64,000 nucleotides of DNA from Phycomyces blakesleeanus NRRL 1555(-) (lineage: Eukaryota; Mucoromycota; Mucoromycetes; Mucorales; Phycomycetaceae). This document shows, piece after piece, positions 47,582 through 60,351 of the stretch. A program made the translations under genes and the position numbers. Under the pieces are notes generated by a model. That model was not told the DNA's origin. It saw nothing but the letters and a program-made list of their open reading frames with translations, and searched no databases. The stretch covers positions 652,624-716,623 of the forward strand of contig NW_017265160.1 in NCBI RefSeq assembly GCF_001638985.1, given 5' to 3'. Every line of letters starts with the position of its first letter. The first letter of the stretch is position 1.

Positions 47582-48430
47582 AGGGGGACATATCATTGTC
47601 TGATTCGCCTTCAGACATGACTGACTTTTGGATCAGTCCAGAGCAGTTTCAACCCATCTTGAGATCAATGTCAGCCTTGTAAGCATCATAAGCAAGGTGA
47701 CGGCGAGTGTAGTTCTAAAGGGAAAAGACAATACAATTAATATTCTAATTGTTATTATTTAGCATAAATTGAAAATATAGTTTACATCAGTTTCACGGCC
47801 AGATCTTCTTGAATTAGTATTCAAGGCTCGTTCTGTTTCCAGAAGTTCCCTTTGCTGGCAACGTCTACTACAGAAGTTTGTGTATATACACTTACGAAGG
47901 TCGCATATCCTCATATCAGTGCCAGCAAACTTCTTTTCCAAGTAATATAAGAGTTGTTTGACTAACTCTCTATTTGAAGAGCGATCAAAATGAACATCAA
48001 CTGCCCACTTTGGTTTTATGGCGTTCGCTTGGATTTCTGCCTGGTCTCTTGATTTTAGCTTTGGGTTCCACATATAACCATGAATGTATCCCTATCATAT
48101 TTCAATTAGCAACAAGATTGGCAAGTGTTTTTTGTATCTTTATACTTACAAATACAGCATTAGTATCACCTGATTCAGTGGTGGGAAGGGCAGCAGAAGT
48201 GGATGCAACACTAGTGGGCACATGTGCAGGTGCTGGAAGGGCAGACAAGGCATCAATGTCATTGATGGCAGTTATGTTACCAGTGATGACTACATCAATT
48301 CTTGTACCCATCAGTGTGATCTTATCTTTTATGGCCTTCATCTCTTCTTTCATCGCATTCAAAGCTTGTAGCAACTGGACATCAGTACTATCAAGAGAAG
48401 GAGCAAGTCTGCGGTTGGAGGTAGGTATTA
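47582..48430 (-). pseudogene. Accessory gene of element B, 5' part
   Basis: Minus strand. Exon 1 is about 48430-48150 (coiled-coil-like, M-K-E-E-M-K-A-I-K-D-K-I). Exon 2 is 48091-47786, exactly 306 bases, with W-A-V-D-V and Y-T-N-F-C-S-R-R. The start of exon 3 is 47714-47582 (M-S-E-G-E-S-D-N-D-M-S), cut by element C. Confidence 0.8.
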
Positions 48431-48899
48431 TCTGTAATACATCATAATATTTTCAATTGTTAATATTAGTTCTTTTTCTTTTTTATTCTCTTTTATAAGA
48501 GACAATCTATTTATTTTGTTATGTAAATTACAGTAAGTTTGCAACGTAGATTTTTTGAGATGATATAACCAAGAGTGAGTGAAATTGAATTGCAAGTAGA
48601 AATATTAAGTATTTATAGGCCGTAGTGATGCTTCAGGAACACTTCAAAGACAACTTCTTGAAACATTGAGATGCAAATCGGCCTTGATACATTTTTTGAC
48701 CTCAATTAATCATCTTTTTTCAGTTTTTTTTGCTATTGTTTATTGGATAAGCTTTTTGGTATTTTGTTTCAAACGCGGAAAAAAAATTTATGTCTTTTTC
48801 TTTTTTCTTTTCTGCTCCTTTTCTCTTTTCCAACGTTTGTCATTATTATATTAGTGGCTTTTTTTTTTGGTAACATACTTCTTTATTAAATACTTTTAA

Positions 48900-49500
48900 A
48901 ATAACCAATAAAAATTAATACATTCTTTTATTATCATAATAAATACTCATTTGCTCTCATTTAAATACATTCATTTCACAATCGCTGTCCAGATTAACAA
49001 AGGTCAATATTATATTTTGCGAAATTGACATCTATAAAAATCCTTCTGACTTGTTTTTTTTTATTACAGACTTGATCATCAAGAATAACTGCTATAAATG
49101 AATTTGGTTAAAAACATCAAGGTAGTGTATATATATATTATTTTGACATATATCTTATTAAAATGAAGTCTTATTATAGATGAACACTGTTGATCCTGTC
49201 TTTGATTTCCCTTACATTATATAGCTGGAAATGACATTACATGGTAAGAATCACTACTTTATTTTATATTTTAGTTATATTAAGATTATAATGTGTTAAC
49301 ATAAAATATTATTATTTTTCACTAGAGTTCTATCAAGTGTTTACAAAGACAATCTATCTCTGTTAATATATATTCTTGCTACTTGTATGTAAATTATTTA
49401 TTGTTTTATTTAATTCACAAAAATTAATGTTTTTCGTTGTTTTTATAGTGAAAGATATCATAAGGAACGCCATGGATTATCAATATCAACATCTATTTTT
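48900..49500 (+). pseudogene. Gene 3 relic of element B
   Basis: A decayed version of gene 3. An exon-like piece around 48945-49004 ends before GTCAAT. A second ends before GTAGTG near 49125, and a third begins ATGAACACTG after TTATAG near 49180. Splice signals line up with A and C, but the frame is broken. Confidence 0.45.
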
Positions 49501-50262
49501 TGCTCACTCTTTTCCAATATTTACAATAGAAGTATAAAAGTGTATACAAAATGTAAAAGCATACTACATTAAATGTAGTACCCAGCACACATAGCTAATA
49601 ATTTGTCTATGCTTCTTAAAGACTGTTGTATTTCAACAAACAGTCTGCTTTCTTTTTATATTTTCAGATATTTCTTTTCTGTAGATAATTATTCTATTCA
49701 AACAGTATCAAGCAGACCAGTAGAAGCAATAACTGACATCCAATAAATCAATACTATAAGATTGTTATAGTTCTAGAAACATTTTGTTCTTTCCAAATAA
49801 ATACTATTATAAACTTTTACCAATAAAACAATTTCTGAAATTAAAATAAAAACGATTAAACTATACTATGGTTCAGAATCCAAAGAATTGCTCAAGTATT
49901 GAATTTAATTAGATATAAAAGATAACAAAGAGGTGTAATGTTGAACTATACTAATGTGTCAAGATCGAAAATTAATATATTATCCACCTTTAAAGCTCCA
50001 TATAAAACATATAAAAATAAAACCTTGGTTTCAAAAAACTCTTTTCAATATCCCAGGTCAGATCAACACACTAAAAGTGCTAAGGAACTATATCCCTGTC
50101 ATTTTTATTTGACCCCACACATGTGTATAGCTGGTCGTGGCACATGGTGCTAAGACGAACTTGTTACATGGTGATATATATCTGGACTCAATGTTAAACC
50201 CCGTCTTGACACCTGAGTAACTACGCCTTTACACATACGTATGTCAGATCATTTTTCCAGTG

Positions 50263-50612
50263 GATATAGCTGCTGATGTATACTTTTTCAAGAAATTGCT
50301 TTATCATTGTTGACTCAAATGCACCCTTCTGATCTGTCTCAAAGTTTTTAGCAAATTATTATAATGCTCAAAACGAAACAGCCAAAATGCATAAACAGTG
50401 CCAAAATCATTGATAAACTTACTAAAATGAAAATGCAAGTGCATGTTTGGAGTAATTGCTTGTTTTTTATAAAAAGTCTGACATTTGGTACAAAATTCTT
50501 GAAGATACTTGTGAGCTTCTGCAGTTTCTTTAACAGTTATAGACGGCTTAGTTATCAAATGACATGCTCTTACAAAAAGCATCCAATTAGCAAGGTGAAT
50601 GGCAGGAATTAC
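50263..50612 (-). pseudogene. tnp2 relic T5, C-terminal side
   Basis: The minus strand encodes V-I-P-A-I-H-L-A-N-W, then H-L-H-F-H-F and F-R-F-E-H-Y-N-N-L (the catalytic Glu block), with a frameshift just after it. It stops at the right end of element B. Upstream it stops at the MULE boundary and resumes at 63841 beyond the 13-kb MULE block. Confidence 0.75.
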
Positions 50613-50795
50613 GCATTGCCTTATTTTCTGCTGGTTCAAATTTGAAATTAACCTTTTGAGGCTTTTTTCTGTCAGAGGCTTTGTAAGTGGCTTTTTAAAA
50701 AAGTTAATTTTCTATTGCGAATTTTTTTATTCCTTCTCTTTTCCTTCTCTTCTCTTTCTCTTTATTTCGAATACAAATTAAACACTAATCTCAAC

Positions 50796-52448
50796 ATGTC
50801 GAGCCCAATTATTTACAATATTTCAAATATTCAGAATGTATTAGTCAACATGTCTTTGAAGGGGATTAAGATACTTCTTTTTAAAGTAGTTGTAACTGTA
50901 AAATCTAGTAAATGGAGACATTATCTTGACAAAATCAATACTCTTTGTTCAACAAAACGAAATAAAAAAAGATGTTTTGATTCAAAAGATTATATTTTTG
51001 GAGAAACACATCAGTGTCATTGTACAGACATATATATATCAGAGCAAGATTCACGCCCTGCACAAAAATAATCAAAGATATGTGGATGTAATAGAGCTTT
51101 GAAAATAAATCAGTTCAAAAATCTCCTACTACTCTTACGTTCTATATAACAAGAGACCATAACAATCATGTTTCTGGAGACAGATCAGAGATTAGAACTT
51201 TGTCCTTGCTTTTTGAAGCTATTAAATTGATTGGAGATCAACTGAGAAGTGGAAGCAGCTGTAGAAGCACAAGAATATCTGTTCTTTGACAGATTGACAG
51301 CTGGGATGTTGGTGTTAGAAAGTCAAATTATCAAGAGATATACAATAGAATGAAGAAGATATGTTAAAAAAAGATAAAAGAAAGTTTGTATTTAACAGTT
51401 TTGGTAAAATAAAATAAAATAAATAACAAATTTGTTGTATATGTTCAACTCTAATGAGAAGATATCTATTGCTATCTGAATGAATGAGAAATTTTCAGAA
51501 AGAAATTATTGCATTTTTATTGGAGACTTTTATGTTAACAACATTGAAAGCAATCTTTTTGCCTTTGGCTTTCAATTGCCTGGCCAAGTAAGAGTTATGA
51601 GAATAGCTACATCATTCTGTTTTGACACTACTAATAACATATCAGTAAGAAGTGAAGAAGTCATGTACTTTTTAGGAACTCCACACAACGTAACTGGAAA
51701 AGGGTTTCCTGTTGCTTATATAATTACAAATGCCTAGACAGTAAGACTGATGAGTCAATGGCTTATGCATCTTTGTAAAAGAAGCTACTTCTATTCTTTG
51801 AATATCACTATTGTCTGTAGTATTCCCAAAGTTAATGCGATTACAACTGTATTTTCTTATGTTGCAATTCACTATTGTCAATTCCATATTTTTTGTGCTT
51901 GACAAACAAACCTCAACAACAAAGTAAGAATTGATGTGTCATTTACATCAGCTCAGCAGGCAGCATATAAGCAGGAGTTAAAGAACAAGCTGAAGTATAT
52001 CTTGATGAAGTCAAACAAATAAGTATTTTTGACAAGAATTCTTGACTTCAAACGCGATAGATCCAACCAGTTACACTTCTTGAGATACTTCGAAACACAA
52101 TGGACTGGAAGCAAAGTATTACTTAAAAGATGGAGGTGCCCTTATATTAATGACTCACATAGAAGATATTTGACAAATAACTATATCAAGTCATGACATA
52201 ACCAGCTCAAGACTATCTACTTTGGTCATACTAGAATCAGAAGACTGGATTGCCTTGTGTTTCTCCTTACAAAAGATGTAAAGTATTTCTACAAACAAGA
52301 AGTGGATTGTATTCATTTAAACAATAGAAAGATGGAGCCAGTAGAAAACAAACTTGCAAAAAATCAATTTGCTGCGTCTAAGATAGAAGATGACATACTT
52401 CTTTCTGTAATGATCAGCTCATTAAATGTAATTAATACTACAGTCTGA
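50796..52448 (+). pseudogene. MULE transposase relic
   Basis: From the ATG at 50796 there is a C-H-C zinc-finger-like region (C-F-D-S-K-D-Y, T-H-Q-C-H-C). Then come R-D-H-N-N-H-V-S-G-D-R-S-E-I-R, F-C-F-D-T-T-N-N-I-S (likely first Asp) and G-K-G-F-P-V-A-Y-I-I-T. The C-terminal signature T-N-N-Y-I-K-S is followed by a stop and H-N-Q-L-K near 52170-52215. These are MULE features from family knowledge. Many stops and shifts interrupt it. Confidence 0.68.
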
Positions 52449-52552
52449 GAAAGAAATGTTTTGCACCCTGGTACCCTATTTGCACCTTTGCTTTATAATC
52501 TATATTTTATATTTTTCAACGTCTTAAAAAACTAATTAACAAATCTACCATA

Positions 52553-53583
52553 ATGTCAAACACACAAAAGAATAACTCTTGTAGGCCCTATAATGTGCTT
52601 TCAGATTTGACAAAAGGAAAGATCCTTGGTCTTCAACTTGATGGAAATAATGTTGTCAGCATTTCAGCCAAGCTGAATGTACCCAAATTAACAGTTCCAT
52701 ATTTTTTAAAGAGATATAAAGAAAGAGGAACTGCCAATAACAGAAAGTCTTCTGGAAGACCACAGATCCTCACACCTAGAGACAAAAGACATATTGTCTC
52801 GAATCTCAAAAAAGACAGGTAGTCAACGTTGGATGATCTTGCTGATGATGCTAGTGCTGATACGGGAAAGAATGTCAGCAAGGTTACCATGTGTAAAGCT
52901 TTGCACAGCATGAACTATTTTTGCTGTAAAACTTGTGTCAAAGCCTTTTCTTACCAAAGCACACATTGCCAAATGCCGAGCTTGGTACAAAACCATGAAA
53001 GACTGGAATAAACAGTGGGAAACAGCTATCTGGAGTGACGAGTCGTCATTTGTGCTGTATAAGAACAATTCAAGCAGAAAACTCTGGCACAAAACTGGTG
53101 AGAGGTTTGATATGGATCACTTTGTCCCTAATGTGCAAGGAAATAGTGGATCTGTTATGATCTGGGGGTGTATCTGGTCAGGAGGACTTTGTCCACTTGT
53201 TTTTTTAGATGAAAACATGGATGGTCCAAGATATATAGAAGTTCTTTGAGATCATTTTCTTCCATTCTTGCATGCTCTTCCTGTACCTAGCAGCAGTAGC
53301 TACAAGTCCTAGGAAGATAATGCCAAGGCGCATAAATCAAAAGTTGCAGGAAAGTTTAAGAAAGAACATGGTATTGATGTTTTGCAATGGCCACCCAACA
53401 GCCCTGACCTTAGCCCCATTGAGAATATATGGGAAATCATTGATCACCAAATCAGAGCAAGACGCCCCAGACCAAATTCTCCGAATGAGCTGAAGGCTGC
53501 TTTGTTGGAAGAGTGAAACAAAATATGAGCAAAAACTTGTAGAAGATGCTGCTTGAATATACCAAATCGATTGGCCTTACTTA
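52553..53583 (+). pseudogene. Second Tc1/mariner (DD34E) transposase relic
   Basis: Starts M-S-N-T-Q-K-N-N. A helix-turn-helix part and a G-R-P linker (S-S-G-R-P-Q-I-L) precede I-W-S-D-E-S-S-F, E-D-N-A-K-A-H and S-P-I-E-N-I-W-E, with 34 residues between second Asp and Glu. Breaks are TAG at about 52820, a frameshift near 52945, TGA near 53248, and TGA near 53514 in place of Trp. It is a different family from the Tc1 element at 23940. Its ends are not clear. An inverted 11-base match (AGGTGCAAATA) near 52485 and 54660 is a weak candidate. Confidence 0.82.
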
Positions 53584-53639
53584 AGAAAAAGAAATTTAAG
53601 CAAATCTCCTATTAAAACTGTATCTTTTTTTTACATTAT

Positions 53640-54930
53640 TAATATATATGTCTTTCACTTTTATTGTTCCAAGTATTATATTTCAATACGTATTGTATAT
53701 CTTTAGAAAGGGATTTGAAGTTGTGATATCTTCTTTACCATTCATGGTGGATGTTAAAATTGGCGAAACATTTCTTTTTGGTACTGTAGTATGGATGGCT
53801 CTGATAGCAAGTAGCAAATCATGTCTTTACAAATGATACAATATGGTATTCTATCACTGCTGTAAATGATTTAATCAAATGCTGTGTGTGCCCCAGATAC
53901 ATCTCTTGACAAGTACTTTGCAAGCATGTATTTTTTCTCAAAAGATATCATATGATTAACATCTTATATATAATTCAAAGAGATGACAATCACTTGGTAA
54001 TGTATAGACCAGCAGTGTTAGTCAAAGAAGAAGAATAAGTTGTGATTTTTGACAAAGAGGACAGTAGAGAAGATTTTATAAGTACTCAAAATGATGTTGA
54101 TAAGTCTATTATAGATCTTATCATCTACACCACTTTATTTCATTATCAAAGACTCGATCTTGAACACATGCAAATGATTTCTGACTGTGATATGTTTGAG
54201 ATAAATGATATGACTTGTTTTTTAAAGAGTTGTTAGATAGAATGGATAATATTAGAAATATGAATACTCAACGTCAATAAAAAAAAATTACATATACTGC
54301 AAAAACCATTGGGAATTATTATAATAATAGGTTTTGATTATCAGAATATTTTGTCATATAAAAATGAATTACTCATAAATATTAAGGAAATCATAGTTGA
54401 CAAGTTATTGAATAAAGTGTCAAAAATAATTGAATATTATCTTATTCCAAAAATAAAAACCGGGAGTTTAAGTATAATGTCTGTGTATCAACTGTTCTTG
54501 GGATCGATTATATAGACTATTCGAAATGCAGAACAATGTATTATCTACTACTGATTACACCTGTAATTTGATGTAGACCTAGTTTTTGTAATAACAGGCG
54601 TAATAACAGGGCACTTCTTTAATGTTTATTGGCTAAATGAATCGAAGAAAAAATTCTCATAGGTGCAAATACTAAGCACGAGTCTCTCAATTGGATATTG
54701 TTTTGTTTTGAAAAATGGTTTTTTATTTGTTTTTATTTTGGATAAAAAAAATCTTTTTTGGCAATAATAAGGATTCTATATAGTATTACTATTAAATACA
54801 CTAATCTGTTATATTATACTTCTTATAAATTTTGTTTCCGAATTTTTTGAATTAATAAACTTGGATAGTGAGTATATATGCTTACTGAAGCTATTTGATT
54901 AAAGGGAGTAGAAAGATACTTACATACTGT
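53640..54930 (+). other. Unassigned stretch with decayed coding fragments
   Basis: Several short plus-strand frames (53648-53836, 54042-54236 and 54309-54515) look partly protein-like but match nothing else here. They may be the tail of a decayed element inside the MULE block. No function is proposed. Confidence 0.35.
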
Positions 54931-54974
54931 TAGGGTGCACCTTTTTTATAATCAACAATTTTTATATGTAAAAT

Positions 54975-55490
54975 TAGAAAACCATAAGGCTTTATGGAAT
55001 CTTAATTTTTTTGAATTTTGTTACCGCTGAGTCGTTTGCTTTACTATTTACAAGATCTCTGCGGTGAGACTTCTTTTACTTCTCTGCAAAAAAAAACTTT
55101 AAGCAAGATGAAGTTTCGATATTTAAGCAGGGAGGCTCAAAAAATGTTCTTATTTTCTGACTAATAATAATGCTCCCTGGGTTTTAATTTGATATTTGTG
55201 TAACGTATAGTGTATCTTTTTATAGTGTGTATTTTTTATTAATAAAACTAGAAAGCCAAAAGGCTTTCTGAGATCTTAATATTTTTGATTTCTGTTTGCT
55301 TTAATATGCTTTTAATGCTATTTAAAAACTCTCTGCAGTGAGACATCTACTACTTTTCTACAAAAATGTTTTTTTAAACAAGATAACATCTCAGTGTTTA
55401 AGCAGTGCGACCAAAATGATGGCTTCATTTTTCAACCAATAATATAACCAACTGAGTTCTTTATCAACTTACATAATGTAAAACGTTACT
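54975..55490. repeat. Diverged tandem duplication in the DDE element leader
   Basis: The stretch from about 54975 (AGAAAACCATAAGGCTTT, later CTCTGCGGTGAGAC) recurs from about 55247 (AGAAAGCCAAAAGGCTTT, later CTCTGCAGTGAGAC), spacing about 270 bases. It precedes the transposase start. Confidence 0.6.
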
Positions 55491-55540
55491 AAATAAGACA
55501 ATCTATTTTAAAAAAAAACAATTTGTTCCTGATAAAAACA

Positions 55541-57913
55541 CAATCGACAATGCCAAAAATCAATTCTAAAATGAGAGCTTTATCTCAAAAAGCTGCTGCT
55601 AAAAGACTTTCTCACTCTCAGAGCGAAAGTGTAGAGTTAGTTAGAAAGGAAGTTGATCCTACCCCTGAGATTTTGGAATCTTCTGGCAGTGATGTCAAAA
55701 ATCTCAGACTTTCTTGGACCAAAAAAGCTGAAGATGCTCTCAATAGAAAATACAGTTGCAATCGTTCATCATACTCATCTCAACATGTTCGTAGACTGAA
55801 AAAGGCAGAAAGAGAAGCAGCAAAAGGAAGTGCTAGAGTTGACTTCTTTTTTTTGCCTATCGCAAACTCTTCTTCTGCTGAGACAGAAATTGGATTGGAT
55901 AAAGAAAGTGATAGTGCAGATGAAGTCGAGTCAAAGGAAGAGTTCAAAAGCAGAGTAAAAGATGCAATCATTGACTTGTCAAAGTTCGCAGTATCTGTCA
56001 TCAGTTCGACTTCAGAGCAGCAAAAACTTGGTGTAGCAGAGATGGGAAAGTACGAATGAGCATATCATTACTTATATGCTTTGATCAATATGGACATGAA
56101 GAAAATGGCAGCTTCTAAGTTTGCAAGCGACATTGTATACAAGCAAAAATCTATTTGGTACAGAGCCCATAAGATTTGCCAACATGCAAAGGAGTATTTG
56201 GAGACTAGACGAATCAGTCTTGGTGCACAAGGCAAGCATGCCAAACGTGTCTCTGTTCTTGATGATGAAGACATCAAGCAGCAAATACTCAAATGGTTCA
56301 GAAGTCAGCCAAGAGCTAAAAGAAGTATTGCTGGACTTTCAGTCAAAAGAAATCATTCTGCCTAAGGCCATTGGTAGCAGCTTACTATCAGATGAGTTAG
56401 AGATCGAAGGTAGTGCAATTAAGCCGTTGTCTACAGATTGCCTAAGACAAAAGTTGATATCCTGGGGATTTCATTTTAAGCATTTAGGTAGGCAAATATA
56501 GAAAACCAGAATGTGGTTTTTTCTATAAAAATAGAGTGTCACATTAATATAACTTATGTTTATCTTACAGGAAAAGTTGTATACTTTGATGGGCACGAGC
56601 GCAAGGATGTGCTTACTTATCAAAATGCATGGAGCAAACGCATGATGGAGTACTATCAATACTCCGAGAAATATGACAATATTACACCTTCTCTTGTGTC
56701 ATATCCTCAATTGCCAGAAGGTGTCAAGCAGCATGTATTTGTCACACATGACAAAAGTACATTTTATGCTAATGACTATCAAAAGTACGCCTGGGTGGAA
56801 GATAGTCAAAGCTATTGTTTGCCAAAGTCTGAGGGTAGATCAATAATGATCTCCGAGTTCCAATGCCCTTGTCATGGAACAATGAGAGGATATGTAGGAG
56901 ACCAGTATAAAACTTCGCGAGTGATATTTTATCCTGGAGCTCAATACGAAGGCAATTGGAAAAGTAGTCATATGTGTGCCCAGCTTGCAGATGGCATACC
57001 TCTTTTCAATGCCATACACCCAAATGCAGTAGCTGTCTTTCTTTTTGATCAAAGCAGCAATCATAAAGCCTATCCTGAAGACGCTCTTTTGGCACAAAAC
57101 ATGAACTTGTGTGCAATTGAAGTAAAAGACAGTGACTCAGGCCAGGGAAAATTTTGTGACAGCTCATTTTATGTCAGAAAGCAATACGACTATACAGAAC
57201 AGCAAAAAGTTTTTTTTTAAAAAAAGAGTAATGAAGAAAAACAAAGAATATGAAGTAATCAAGTCTCGGCTCCATAAAGTAAGTGATTTATATACAATCC
57301 TATCCAAATAGAAACATAATTTATACAATTACAATAAGGGATCACTTTATACTAAAAGACGTATCTATAAACTATTCATATTTAGAATAAAAAATACAGA
57401 AAATATTTCATTGGCCTTTGTGGCATATTACAGCAACGTTCTATATATAGAAACGAAGCAGAGAGATACTCTTTAAAACGTTCTTGCAATAATGTCGCAA
57501 CAGCTGATTCTAGAAGTTATACAATCCATATTATGGAGAGACAACCAGACTTTGCCAACCAAAAATCAGCACTCGAAGAAATAGTTGAAGGCAGTGGACA
57601 CAAATTTGAACTGTATCCAAAATACCACTGTGAATGTAATTGGATCGAAAGATACTGGGGAGCAGCCAAGAAAGAAGCATGACGTGAATGTGATTATTCT
57701 TTTCAATCATTGAATAGAAAAATCAATTCGTTTCTGGATAGTGTTTGCCCACCAGAAGATGATGTTCCTGAAAAGATTTGAAGATACTTCCACAAAAGTT
57801 TTGCCTATATCAATGCCTACAGTCTTGGTTATGATGCTGAACATGCATTTGAAATTGTGAAACAATTCTCAAAGCTTTACAAATCTCATCGTAAGCTGAG
57901 ATTAAATCAATAA
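55541..57913 (+). pseudogene. Fungal DDE-type transposase (C-W-I-E-x-Y-W-G family)
   Basis: The start is taken at 55550 or at 55523 in the same frame. The N-terminal half is basic and coiled (R-R-L-K-K-A-E-R-E), then G-K-H-A-K-R-V-S-V-L-D-D-E-D-I. After an intron (about 56489-56570) come Y-F-D-G-H-E-R-K-D, V-T-H-D-K-S-T-F-Y-A-N-D (first Asp), G-R-S-I-M-I-S-E-F and L-F-D-Q-S-S-N-H (second Asp). After a second intron ending near 57440 follow E-R-Q-P-D-F and C-E-C-N-W-I-E-R-Y-W-G-A-A-K-K (Glu). Breaks are TGA at 56057, a frameshift near 56320, and TGA near 57680 and 57779. The lack of a confident family name is the main gap. Confidence 0.78.
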
Positions 57914-59039
57914 ATATCACATTTCGGACTTTAAAATACTATTTTGGAATCGGTACTTAAATTCCAAAAAATGTTCTCTTTTCAAAAATTGTCTATTATA
58001 AAAAAGGTGCACCCTAGAATAATTTGTTAATAATGGAATAAAACACAGATTTATATTATCAAAAGCTACGAGCTGATGTGTCATTCAAGTATATATTACA
58101 AAGAAAGGAATATAAAACATATATATACATATTTACTAAAGGAACATATCTTGTCCTTGAGTACCAGTCATATAAGAATGTGAAGAACCATTTCAACTAT
58201 AAAAAAGGAGAGTGAGAATGCTGATATAAAAAACAAAACAAAATAAAGACAACACAATAATAAAATGAATAACAAGTACTCTTATATTCTTTAAATGATT
58301 TGTTTTTACTGACTATATGTAAATCAAGGGTGAGCTATATTTAAAGTAGATGTTAGATATTGTTTTTAATACTGGGAAGAAGATGTTGATATAGATATAT
58401 ACGTATATGCCACCAATATGTTTTTGTGTTTTTTGTCTGCACAGATTATATAAGAGAAATATATGTAATGACTATTTAAAGTAATCTATAGTTTGTAAAA
58501 TAATGATATATTTAATGATAAAGTACCTCTTGTATAATGAAAGACATCTGTATAATATGTATATATTAAGAATGTCTAAAGTGAAACATAATAGGATTAA
58601 AAGATTGTTATTTTTATTATTAAAGAGTAAAGAAAAACAGAAAAAGGTGAGAAAATAAAAAACAGTGTTTGAAAAAGCCATAGACCCTGAAAAAGTTATT
58701 AGACTGTTTCTCTTACTTTGAAAAAAATTGTCTACTAAGTATAGCTTTATATGTTTTATAAAACAATTGTTACTTACTATATACCTAAAGAAGTTGTTTT
58801 CTAGCTCAATTTTTTTCAAAATAATATATTTTGATCTCCTTGATCATTTAAATAAAGAAGTATTTACACACTCATACACTTGCTTAACTTGCTTGCTTAA
58901 TTATTAACATAATTGTTTAATCACTCAATTACTCTACAATTCTTTACGTGTAAAATACTTTCTTAAAAATTTATTAAAATAGAAATATCAAGCAATACAT
59001 ACCAGAAACTTATTATTTTATTATATAAAAATACAGATA

Positions 59040-60243
59040 ATGGCTCCAAGAACTAACATCAACCAGAATGCACGTACCAATGGATCAACATCTAGGCCAT
59101 TGATCAACGCAGTCAACACTGGCCGTATAGGATCGTCAAATCTAATGATTGCTCCTAGACCAGAAAATATGTCAATTCCAGTGTCAGATTTTAATGATGT
59201 AGTCAGTCTTCTTGCTACACTCAATGACAAAATGACAGATGTTAGTTCCGATGTTAGTGAATTGAAAGGTAATTAAACACAAACTATATTGTTTTCCAAT
59301 AGAATGACTATTTGAACAGTACAATGCCAGGTGGGTGCTCAATCAACTGGCATGCAAGCTGTTCTGGATTCTGATATGGATCCTCAGGACATCATAAACA
59401 GCTCAAGACACCCAAAGATCTCAGTAAACTCAAATACTAAAATTATAAAAACAATCTCTCTTTAAATCTAACATCAATATACCTTTAATAGAATATTATT
59501 TGGGGGCGGTTAAGAGATATTAATTTTAAGACAGATGATTTGGAGTTGATCAGAGAGAATGATGATAAACCAACTTGGGATGTCAATGTTGGTTTGTCTG
59601 ATGAGTTTAACAAGAATCTTGCAAGTGAATTGATGCTTTACATTCGTCGTCAACCTGTAGCAGCCATGATACCACCAAAAGAGCTATGTGGTATAATTGT
59701 AAACAGCTATTACAATTGCTTGGCTGCTAGTAAGCTTACTGAAGAAGACAGACAGACAAACACTACCTCAAACAGAAGATGAAATAGAAAGACTGCTGTA
59801 AGCATTTCTATTTATAATAATTCAATTTTGACAAGTATACTTAAAATATTATATATATCGTAGCTTAATAAAAAGAGAAAAAGAACATACACAAAGCATA
59901 AGGATGCCGGCACTGAAAAGTTTAATTGGGATTATAATGGCGTTTTTTACAGAGACGCAATGTCTGGTGATGAGACAGAAACCAATACTTCTGTTGTTGC
60001 ATCTCGTCCTGATTGGCGTAGTGATGAGATAATGTTTTATATAAAATGGTTTTTCTGTTGTTTGATTCCTGATGTATATATACATTTATAGTTGAATACC
60101 GTGTTTGACTTTCTTGATGAGCTTGCCAGAGATGACTTGGGAAAAAGAGCAACGCAGTTGAAGTCGCAGAGTCATGTGTTAATACACAAGACAATTCCTC
60201 GTGGCTTGGTCACAAAAATGTCTGCGTGGTCAAAACGCATATA
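59040..60243 (+). pseudogene. Accessory gene of CACTA-like copy F
   Basis: Exon 1 starts at 59040 (M-A-P-R-T-N-I-N-Q-N) and is coiled-coil-like near its end. The exon at 59492-59797 is exactly 306 bases with T-W-D-V-N-V, and has a TGA near its end. The next exon (59864-60028) ends S-R-P-D-W-R-S-D-E, but the donor after it reads ATAATG where A has GTAATT. The last exon ends at 60243. It converges on the minus-strand tnp2 gene, so the whole copy is inverted relative to A, B and C. Confidence 0.75.
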
Positions 60244-60351
60244 ATCAAATTTCTGTCTTTTTAGTTGCACTCTTTATCACATCTCTTTTTATGTCTATGA
60301 ACTATGTTTTATATTATTATTATTATTTTAAAAAAAGGATAGAGTATTTTA

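Larger units (their letters stand above)
36817..50262 (+). mobile_element. Element B: decayed CACTA-like transposon with C nested inside
   Basis: The left end CACTGGAAAAACTG starts at 36817. The right end, ...TTTTTCCAGTG, stops at 50262. The gene order is the same as in element A: tnp2 (+), accessory (-), gene 3 (+). The flanking 3-mers do not match (TGT and GAT), so the original duplication is lost or one end has been altered. Element C (40886-47581) splits its accessory gene. Confidence 0.75.
54933..58014 (+). mobile_element. DDE-family element, younger copy
   Basis: Inverted ends of about 31 bases begin GGGTGCACCTTTTTTATAAT at 54933, with the inverse ending at 58014. They are flanked by TA (54931-54932 and 58015-58016). 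The 3082-base element carries one spliced transposase gene of the same family as the split relic at 27866-33671, but its ends differ in sequence from that copy. Confidence 0.88.

Noticed and set aside
36814..50265. A 3-base target duplication for element B
   Set aside because: The flanking words TGT and GAT differ. The ends are supported only by similarity to A and C.
52455..54675. Full Tc1 element bounded by AGGTGCAAATA inverted words
   Set aside because: Only 11 bases match and no TA duplication is clear, so ends were not called.
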